A stretch of 9,383 nt of DNA from positions 1 to 9,383 of the forward strand of contig JAPLDV010000022.1 in NCBI GenBank assembly GCA_026391235.1, read 5' to 3'. The translations under genes and the position numbers were made by a program. Of the stretch, positions 1 through 5,154 are shown piece by piece. The notes under the pieces were generated by a model, which saw only the letters and a program-made list of their open reading frames with translations, had not been told where the DNA came from and did no database searches. The first letter of the stretch is position 1, and each line of letters begins with the position of its first letter. The stretch comes from Bacteroidia bacterium. Lineage in GTDB: Bacteria > Bacteroidota > Bacteroidia > Bacteroidales > UBA12481.

Positions 1-948
1 GATCATTCCGAATGCCGGAATCAAAGGTTTTTTCCAGTACCGTGGATGGGGTAGTCTGGTATATGGAAGTTCGTGATAATTATCAAGTTCCATCATTGTG
101 GCCGGTGGGAACGGAGGATTAACAACAACAAGATTGTCACCATTCGTTTGAGTAATACGGGCTGATGTGAGTGTATTGGATTCTTCCTCGATAATTCTGA
201 AATCCCTGGCAAAGAGTATTTTATCCTTCCTCGAATCTTCAAATGAACTCAATGTGATCGTCTGCCGGCCTTGCCAATCAGGAATCGCTGAGCCTGCTTT
301 AACTGAATATGCAATTTGAGGAATTTGCTGCAGTTCGCTGGCAGGAGCGCCTTCCCTGATCTTCCTTGCCAGTTCAATAACTGGTTTTTCACCATTTCCA
401 AAAACCAGGTAATCAATTCCGTTTTGATCCAATATACTGGGTTTTACATCATTATCCCAATAGTCATAATGGGATAATCGGCGTAAGGAAGCTTCAATTC
501 CTCCGGCAACGATTATGGAACCCGGATATAATTTCCGGAGGATCCGGGAATAGACTGTGACAGCACGGTCGGGCCTGAAACCCGATTGATTACCGATGGA
601 ATAAGCATCATTTGACCGAAGGCGGCGGTTTGCGGTATAATGATTTACCATGGAATCCATATTACCGGCTGTAACCCCAAAAAATAGTTCGGGTTTCCCC
701 AATTTTGTAAAGTCACGAAGATCATCCCTCCAGTTGGGTTGGGCAAGGATCGCAACATTGTAACCTTCTTTTTCTAAGATGCGACCGATTACAGCAACCC
801 CGAAAGAGGGATGATCAATGTAAGCATCCCCGCTGATCAGGATAATGTCCAACCGAGTCCAGTCCCGGTCTTTAACCTCTTTCAGCGAAATTGGCAGCCA
901 ATCCATGATGTTATAATGATCAGGGTAATAAGAACTTTGGTCAGCCAT
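1..948 (-). CDS. ygiQ: YgiQ-family radical SAM protein, N-terminal part (truncated by window edge)
   Basis: The frame is open from the ATG at 948 to the window edge (316 codons), so the C-terminal half is missing. The visible part is the conserved YgiQ/UPF0313 N-terminal region: YYPDHYNIMDW near residue 7, SGDAYIDHPSFG at 39-50, GRILEKEGYNVAILAQPNW just after it, FFGVTAGNMDSMVNHYT, and VAGGIEASLRRLSHYDYW. The last visible residues, TRLPHPRYW and then IPAFGMI, are those that in this family directly precede the radical SAM CxxxCxxC cluster motif, so the cut falls just before the iron-sulfur site. The family carries a B12-binding-like N domain and a radical SAM core; its substrate is not settled. 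The start overlaps the queA stop (ATGGCTGA), which suggests translational coupling in a two-gene minus-strand unit. Family assignment is confident; function is not. Confidence 0.9.
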   Translation of the reverse strand, partial: MADQSSYYPDHYNIMDWLPISLKEVKDRDWTRLDIILISGDAYIDHPSFGVAVIGRILEKEGYNVAILAQPNWRDDLRDFTKLGKPELFFGVTAGNMDSMVNHYTANRRLRSNDAYSIGNQSGFRPDRAVTVYSRILRKLYPGSIIVAGGIEASLRRLSHYDYWDNDVKPSILDQNGIDYLVFGNGEKPVIELARKIREGAPASELQQIPQIAYSVKAGSAIPDWQGRQTITLSSFEDSRKDKILFARDFRIIEEESNTLTSARITQTNGDNLVVVNPPFPPATMMELDNYHELPYTRLPHPRYWKKPLIPAFGMI

Positions 949-2173
949 GATTATTTGATTGGATTTCTAAAAGCGAACTGTCGCCGTAACTTAAAAATCT
1001 GAAATTATTAGCCAGGGCATAATTATAGATATCCCTCCATTTGTCGCCAATAAGGGCCGATACAAGAAGCAATAATGTGCTGGATGGTAGATGAAAATTG
1101 GTGATTAGTCGGTAAACCAACCTGAAACGATATCCTGGAACAATCATCAGCCTGGTGATGAATTGAATTTGATCTAACCCCTTTTTATCAAGGTATTTGA
1201 GAATAGCATTAAGTGATTCGGGAACATCGATAGAATGTGCTTCATTATAAGGATACCACTGATCTACAATTAGATGGTCAATCTCCGAGTCAGGTTTTAG
1301 GGCGATTTTTTTTCCCAGCCAGTATAAGCTTTCCAATGACCTCAGGCTGGTTGTTCCAACCGCAGTCAGTTTATCCGGAGGAGTCATCAATAAATTCGAT
1401 ATCGTAGATTTATCAATGATTACTGTTTCCGCGTGCATATGATGATCTCCGATTGCCTCGGTTTTTATCGGAATAAAAGTTCCGGATCCGACATGCAGGG
1501 TTAAAGAGTCAAACCTGATATTTTTTTCTTTCAGTTTATCAATCAGCTCTGTTGTGAAATGCAGCCCGGCGGTAGGGGCAGCAACGGAGCCGTCGAAATT
1601 GGCATAAACTGTTTGGTAGCGGGTTTTATCGTTATCATTGGAATCTCGTTTAAGATAGGGAGGTATAGGTGTTTTTCCGAACAGTTCGAGAATTTGGGTA
1701 AATGAAAGATGTTCAGGCGTCCATTTCAAAAGAATTCGACTTTTATCCTTAATATCAGCATATTCTGCAGAAAGGCTCACTTGTTCGGATGCGGATTCAA
1801 ATGTACGAATCAGAGAATCACCGTTCCATTTTTTCAGATTACCGATCATTACTTTCCATGTGCAGGAGCCAATCTGATTAAACATGTTTAAGTAACCGGA
1901 GGGGCTTATTGGTTCAAGTAAAAATATTTCAATAACAGCTCCTGTTGGTTTTTTGAATTCAAGGCGGGCAGGAATCACTTTTGTGTTATTCCAGATTATC
2001 AATGAATCGGAAGGCAGCAATTCAGGTAATTCGAAGAACCGCCTTTCAATTATCTGATTATTTATAAGAACCAGCAATTTACTTTCATCGCGATTCTCCA
2101 GTGGAAATATAGCGATATGATCCTGTGGCAGATCGTATTGGAAATCTTCAATCCTGATTTTCTTATAACTCAT
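941..2173 (-). CDS. queA: S-adenosylmethionine:tRNA ribosyltransferase-isomerase QueA
   Basis: QueA transfers and isomerises the ribosyl moiety of SAM onto 7-aminomethyl-7-deazaguanine in tRNA, giving epoxyqueuosine; it acts in the cytoplasm. Family motifs are clear. Numbered from the start chosen here, they are YQTVYA at about 186, APTAGLHFT at about 199, HVGSGTF at about 227, HAE at 247, GTTSLRSLESL at about 273, NFHLPSSTLLLLVSAL at about 359, and a C-terminal FLSYGDSSLL. At about 410 aa it is longer than the roughly 350 aa of proteobacterial QueA; Bacteroidota versions often are longer. The frame is open to an ATG at 2218, but the ATG at 2173 (MSYKKIRIEDFQYDLP) is preferred. It gives the normal QueA N-terminus, has GCAGGA just upstream, and lies about 22 bp downstream of a -7 promoter element that the longer version would overlap. 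The stop overlaps the ygiQ start by 8 bp. Confidence 0.95.
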   Translation of the reverse strand: MSYKKIRIEDFQYDLPQDHIAIFPLENRDESKLLVLINNQIIERRFFELPELLPSDSLIIWNNTKVIPARLEFKKPTGAVIEIFLLEPISPSGYLNMFNQIGSCTWKVMIGNLKKWNGDSLIRTFESASEQVSLSAEYADIKDKSRILLKWTPEHLSFTQILELFGKTPIPPYLKRDSNDNDKTRYQTVYANFDGSVAAPTAGLHFTTELIDKLKEKNIRFDSLTLHVGSGTFIPIKTEAIGDHHMHAETVIIDKSTISNLLMTPPDKLTAVGTTSLRSLESLYWLGKKIALKPDSEIDHLIVDQWYPYNEAHSIDVPESLNAILKYLDKKGLDQIQFITRLMIVPGYRFRLVYRLITNFHLPSSTLLLLVSALIGDKWRDIYNYALANNFRFLSYGDSSLLEIQSNNHG

Positions 2174-2194
2174 GTCCTGCATCCAAAACGGTGA

Positions 2195-2202
2195 CAAAAT
2201 TA
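2195..2202 (-). promoter_or_regulatory. -7 promoter element for queA-ygiQ (TAATTTTG)
   Basis: The minus strand reads TAATTTTG, matching the Bacteroidota primary-sigma -7 consensus TAnnTTTG. The predicted transcript would start near 2188 and leave a leader of about 15 nt before the ATG at 2173. A TTTG lies upstream, but only 13 bp away instead of the usual 19-21, so the -33 element is not convincing. Confidence 0.6.
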
Positions 2203-2204
2203 GG

Positions 2205-2212
2205 TAACTTTG
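2205..2212 (+). promoter_or_regulatory. -7 promoter element for the Smr gene (TAACTTTG)
   Basis: TAACTTTG matches TAnnTTTG exactly. A transcript start near 2219 would give a leader of about 15 nt before the ATG at 2233. It lies back to back with the divergent queA element, 2 bp apart. No TTTG or TTG is seen at the -33 spacing. Confidence 0.6.
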
Positions 2213-2232
2213 CGACAAAACACTGATAGATA

Positions 2233-2817
2233 ATGAGCACAGTAAAACCCGGTGATGTTGTGAGATTTATTGACGAGGTAGGAGAGGGGAGGGTAATCCG
2301 GATTATTTCAAATGAACTGGCTGAAGTTGAAACTTCAGACGGATGGGTATTGCCAGCCTATATCAGTAAATTGGTGGTGATCCCTGAAAAATCAGTGAAG
2401 CCTGAAGTTTCTGCCAATTACTCGAAGCACAAGGAGATCAAAGCGGTCAAAGTTGCTAAAGAAGTGGTCAGTTCTTCACTGAACAGGGCTCCGGTGGCGA
2501 AACCTTCCAATAATAAAATTCCTCCGCGCGAAGTGGATCTCCATATTAATAAATTGGTTGATAGCGTAGTAGGTCTGACAAACACGGAGATTATAACACT
2601 TCAGCTTGGTATGTTTCGCAAAGAGCTAAGTCAATCCATAAGAAGCAATGAGCGTGAGATTGTCTTTATCCATGGTATTGGCAATGGTACCTTAAAAGGC
2701 GAATTGAGAAGGGTAGCAGATCAGGAATACAAATGGTGTTCACAGGAGGATGCCTCATTCAAGGAGTACGGGTTTGGTGCCACCAGGATAAGAATTCCGC
2801 AGAACAAACCCTATTAA
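2233..2817 (+). CDS. Smr-domain protein with N-terminal KOW-like (DUF2027-type) segment
   Basis: The 194-aa cytoplasmic protein has two recognisable parts. Residues 1-50 (VKPGDVVRFIDEVGEGRVIRI, then a DGWVLPAY segment) resemble the small beta-barrel at the start of Bacteroidota DUF2027 proteins. Residues 97-191 form a Smr domain with the hallmark VDLH at 101-104 and the loop IHGIGNGTLKGELR at 146-159. Between them, about 52-96 is a Lys/Pro/Ser-rich linker. Many Bacteroidota relatives are longer, with a further middle domain; this one seems to lack it. Smr domains in MutS2 and related proteins bind or cut nucleic acids, but the job of the stand-alone Bacteroidota form is unknown. The ATG has no Shine-Dalgarno, as usual in the phylum, and is set by the promoter just upstream. 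rnpB follows immediately. Confidence 0.85.
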   Translation: MSTVKPGDVVRFIDEVGEGRVIRIISNELAEVETSDGWVLPAYISKLVVIPEKSVKPEVSANYSKHKEIKAVKVAKEVVSSSLNRAPVAKPSNNKIPPREVDLHINKLVDSVVGLTNTEIITLQLGMFRKELSQSIRSNEREIVFIHGIGNGTLKGELRRVADQEYKWCSQEDASFKEYGFGATRIRIPQNKPY

Positions 2818-2821
2818 TCAT

Positions 2822-2829
2822 TATCTTTG
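2822..2829 (+). promoter_or_regulatory. rnpB: -7 promoter element for rnpB (TATCTTTG)
   Basis: TATCTTTG matches TAnnTTTG and ends 7 nt before the predicted 5' end of the RNase P RNA at about 2836, the expected spacing to a transcript start. It begins 4 bp after the last base of the Smr stop codon, so rnpB appears to have its own promoter as well as possible read-through. Confidence 0.65.
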
Positions 2830-2835
2830 TACTAA

Positions 2836-3190
2836 CAGCAGGCCGTTCTATCGCTGTTCCGGGAAACCGGAAGAGAGGAAAGTCCGGGCAACATAGAGCA
2901 CCATGCTTCCTAACGGGAAGATATCGTGAGGTATAGTAGCGTAACAGAAAAAAACCGTCTCGTTTTAGTACGGGATAAGGGTGAACAGGCGGAGTAAGAG
3001 CCCACCAATCCCTGTGGTGACATCGGGAGTTGTACGCCTCATGGGTTGAAAGACCATGTATACCGGCTTTTAAGAGCTGCTCGCTCGTTGCCGGGGGGTA
3101 GGTCGTTGGAGCAACCGAGTAATCGGCGGCCTAGATAAATGATAGAAGGTTTCAATTGAAATCACAGAACCCGGCTTACAGGTCTGCTGT
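2836..3190 (+). ncRNA. rnpB: RNase P RNA (bacterial class A)
   Basis: This is the catalytic RNA of RNase P, which trims tRNA 5' ends. The universally conserved 5' block GAGGAAAGTCCGGGC is at about 2875-2889, and the 3' block ACAGAACCCGGCTTAC is at about 3164-3179. Between them are AAGAGCCCACC (about 2997), GGTAGGTCGTTGGAGC (about 3100) and AGATAAATGATAGAAGG (about 3134). The ends are set by helix P1: CAGCAGGCC at 2836-2844 pairs with GGTCTGCTG at 3181-3189 with a single G-U. Length is about 355 nt, normal for the class. A run of five T follows directly at 3190-3194; no separate terminator hairpin is seen. The ends may be off by a few bases. Confidence 0.95.
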
Positions 3191-3281
3191 TTTTAACTAA
3201 AGATGCTTTTATATTGGTCAAAATTCTTTCTAATGAGACGCACTTTTTTGTCATAATATTCAACATATTTGTTTTTTTTGA

Positions 3282-3289
3282 TAACTTTG
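3282..3289 (+). promoter_or_regulatory. -7 promoter element upstream of the ECF sigma gene (TAACTTTG)
   Basis: TAACTTTG matches TAnnTTTG inside the AT-rich 3191-3353 gap. It predicts a start near 3296 and a leader of about 58 nt before the TTG at 3354. A TTTG lies 10 bp upstream, too close to be a normal -33 box. The rest of the gap holds T-runs and no gene. Confidence 0.5.
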
Positions 3290-3308
3290 AAACCAGTTAG
3301 GCAAGAGG

Positions 3309-3350
3309 ATGTTAGAGTTTATTCTAAGTATCGTTAATAAAAAAGTCTAA
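3309..3350 (+). other. Possible 13-codon leader ORF before the sigma gene
   Basis: An ATG at 3309, directly after GAGG, opens 13 codons (MLEFILSIVNKKV) ending at TAA 3348-3350, in the same frame as the sigma gene and one codon short of its TTG start at 3354. The stretch also holds a small inverted repeat, TTAGA at 3312-3316 and TCTAA at 3323-3327. It may be a chance ORF; the GAGG has no proper spacing from the ATG. Confidence 0.2.
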
Positions 3351-3370
3351 AAATTGGGGTTACCTTTTTA
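3349..3370 (+). promoter_or_regulatory. Shared 22-bp element, copy 1 (core GGGGTTACCTTTTT)
   Basis: This 22-bp stretch matches 8250-8271 at 19 of 22 positions without gaps, and weaker similarity runs on to 3393/8294 (about 31/45 overall). Copy 1 overlaps the first codons of the sigma gene; copy 2 lies about 60 bp before the peptide gene, where it is not translatable past TAA. The pair could be a binding site or ECF -35 element, or copy 2 could be a relic of a duplicated sigma-gene start. Confidence 0.45.
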
Positions 3371-3965
3371 TCAGGAACAGGATCAACAGTTGGTACACTA
3401 CACTGTCGAAGCCATACTCGAGGGGCTGAAAACAAGTGATAGTAATGTACTGGAGTATGTTTACAAGAAGTATTTCCCGATTGTCAGGTTCTTTGTCATA
3501 AAAAACAGCGGAACGGATGAGGATGCCAAGGATGTTTTCCAGGAGGCTATCATCCTAATTTTCAAAAGGCTTAAAGATGAGTCTCTTGATTTGACGTGCG
3601 CGTTTAAAACCTATCTGTATTCAGTCTGCCGAATATTATGGCTGCGTCAGCTGGAAAAAAGAAAAGTTCGCAATAAGGTTGTTGCTGATGATCAGGTTTT
3701 TATCCACCTGGATGAAGATATTGAAGGTCTGGCGGCTGAACAGGAGCAATTTCGGATCTATCAGAAGCATTTTCAACTTTTGCACAAGGACTGTCAGGAG
3801 ATTCTGCAATTATTCCTTAAAAAGGTTCCACTGAAAGAAATCGCTCGCATGATGAATATCAAGAGCGACAAATACTTGAAAAAAAGAAAGTATGATTGTA
3901 AAGAAGCATTGATTAAGCGAATACAGAATGACCCTGAATATAAACGAGTAAGAAATGAATACTGA
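3354..3965 (+). CDS. ECF-type RNA polymerase sigma factor
   Basis: The protein of up to 203 aa has the two-domain layout of an extracytoplasmic-function sigma factor. The sigma-2 region is at about 33-104 (NVLEYVYKKYFPIVRFF, then DEDAKDVFQEAIILIFKRL covering region 2.2). The sigma-4 region is at about 136-192 (CQEILQLFLKKVPLKEIARMMNI and a basic recognition helix). It would direct polymerase to a small set of promoters. The start is uncertain: the frame opens only at 3351 and has no early ATG or GTG, so TTG at 3354 or TTG at 3390 must be used; no Shine-Dalgarno is visible. At the 3' end it overlaps the next gene by 11 bp, the typical sigma/anti-sigma coupling. The target promoters are unknown; the shared GGGGTWACC element is a candidate. 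Confidence 0.85.
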   Translation: MGLPFYQEQDQQLVHYTVEAILEGLKTSDSNVLEYVYKKYFPIVRFFVIKNSGTDEDAKDVFQEAIILIFKRLKDESLDLTCAFKTYLYSVCRILWLRQLEKRKVRNKVVADDQVFIHLDEDIEGLAAEQEQFRIYQKHFQLLHKDCQEILQLFLKKVPLKEIARMMNIKSDKYLKKRKYDCKEALIKRIQNDPEYKRVRNEY

Positions 3966-5067
3966 TTTTAGTTTATCAGAATTGTTCGACCGGTATCTGG
4001 AGAATGATCTGAATATCCTTGAAAGGCAGGAATTTGAACTGCGAATCAAGGCAGATTTGGCATTCGCAGAAAGGTTTCGGCTGCATAAGGAAGTTGACCA
4101 AGCACTGATTGAAGATGATATCCTTAGCTTCAGGTTGAAGTTGGAAAAAATCAGAACCAAAAATTCAGAGTTGGTTCAGGTTACGCCAATGGTTATCTCA
4201 GAAGAATTAAAACCCGAAATAGATCATGCAATCCTTGAGCAGGATGTCATGGCCCTGCGTGACCAATTAAACAGGATACATTCTTTAGTAATTGAGGAAG
4301 TGGATCCGGTCGAGATTAAAGGTTATTCCGGAATTGAAAGGGCAATCCTTAATCAGGATTCTATGGCTTTGAACACAGAGCTTGGCGTTTTCGAGGAACT
4401 GGTTTCCAGGGATGAGGTTATACAGGATAATTATTTGTCCTTCTTTAACCAGGATGTCGACCAGGCAATCATGCAGGAAGACGTCATGTCACTGCGCTCC
4501 AGGCTTGAAGATATTGGTGAGAGAACTGTTGGTGATAGGAAAACCATCCCCATGTCAAGAAGAGTTATCACATATGCTTCTACTGCTGTTGCGGCAGTAT
4601 TTATTCTTGTTTTTGCGGGGTCATTGTTTCTCAGACAAACCTCAGCATCCCTTACTTCAGAGCGAACTTTCTCCAAATATTTCATGCCGTATGATGCTAT
4701 GGGTATTAAACGGGGAGGATCGGAAACTGGCTACGGCGCGTTTGAACTGGGGCTCCAGAAATATAATAAAGGTGAGCTGAAAAACGCTCTTGAATTTTTT
4801 GAGCTCTCCATCAGTGAATCCAAAATAAACGATCAAGTTCTCATATATGCCGCGACAAGCGCCATGTTTACAGGGGATCCCGATAAAGCACTCCGGTATT
4901 TGGGGAAATTGGATATCAGTTCTCTGAATTACGATCAGGTTGAATGGTATTCTGCGGGCTGCTACCTAAAGAAGAATGATATTGAAAAAGCCAAAGCAAT
5001 TCTTAAGAAAATTTCAGCAGATCCAGAACATAGTTATTATAACGAAGCAACCGCAATGTTAAAGTGA
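3955..5067 (+). CDS. Single-pass membrane protein, probable anti-sigma factor with 22-residue repeats and TPR-like C-terminus
   Basis: The 370-aa protein starts inside the end of the sigma gene. Residues 1-45 (SELFDRYLENDLNILERQEFELR, written here only to locate it, then FAERFRLHKE) match the N-terminal helices seen in many Bacteroidota proteins that sit next to ECF sigma genes. Residues 45-187 hold four copies of a 22-residue motif. A transmembrane helix lies at about 204-227, preceded by the basic KTIPMSRR, so the N-terminal part should be cytoplasmic and the C-terminal part periplasmic. Residues about 258-350 form three helical hairpins of TPR type (GLQKYNKGELKNALEFFE; FTGDPDKALRYLGKL; YLKKNDIEKAKAIL). 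It probably sequesters the sigma factor and senses something in the periplasm. That role is inferred from position and topology; no zinc-binding HxxxCxxC of the classical anti-sigma domain is present. Confidence 0.7.
   Translation: MNTDFSLSELFDRYLENDLNILERQEFELRIKADLAFAERFRLHKEVDQALIEDDILSFRLKLEKIRTKNSELVQVTPMVISEELKPEIDHAILEQDVMALRDQLNRIHSLVIEEVDPVEIKGYSGIERAILNQDSMALNTELGVFEELVSRDEVIQDNYLSFFNQDVDQAIMQEDVMSLRSRLEDIGERTVGDRKTIPMSRRVITYASTAVAAVFILVFAGSLFLRQTSASLTSERTFSKYFMPYDAMGIKRGGSETGYGAFELGLQKYNKGELKNALEFFELSISESKINDQVLIYAATSAMFTGDPDKALRYLGKLDISSLNYDQVEWYSAGCYLKKNDIEKAKAILKKISADPEHSYYNEATAMLK
4087..4515 (+). repeat. Four-copy 22-residue repeat in the probable anti-sigma protein
   Basis: The copies encode residues 45-66, 87-108, 125-146 and 166-187 (DNA 4087-4152, 4213-4278, 4327-4392, 4450-4515), spaced 42, 38 and 41 residues apart. 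The shared core is [IV]-[DE]-x-A-[IL]-[LIM]-x-x-D-x-[ML]-[AS]-[LF]-x-x-x-L, for example VDQAIMQEDVMSLRSRL in copy 4 and IDHAILEQDVMALRDQL in copy 2. The spacers are not conserved, which points to a selected motif rather than recent tandem slippage. Confidence 0.75.
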
Positions 5068-5154
5068 ATGCTGAAAGGGATTAAGTTTGCTTACAGTTTC
5101 CACCCGTTCCAAACTAAAACCTTTAAGATTCCTTCAGTTCCAGATCAGGTTCCA

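Noticed and set aside
811..1002. Plus-strand ORF of 63 aa
   Set aside because: Antisense to the ygiQ start and queA end, both well supported by family motifs.
2174..2218. Longer queA start at 2218
   Set aside because: It would add 15 residues not typical of QueA and overlap the -7 elements of both divergent promoters.
2733..2936. Plus-strand ORF of 67 aa overlapping the Smr end and rnpB
   Set aside because: It reads through the Smr 3' end in another frame and into the conserved 5' part of RNase P RNA, so it is a shadow ORF.
3810..4160. Minus-strand ORF of 116 aa, Ser/Leu/Phe-rich
   Set aside because: Antisense to the sigma and anti-sigma genes; the composition is what reverse-reading of acidic, helical coding sequence gives.
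4382..4780. Plus-strand ORF of 132 aa within the anti-sigma gene
   Set aside because: Out-of-frame shadow; the overlapping frame carries the repeats, the membrane helix and TPR-like helices.
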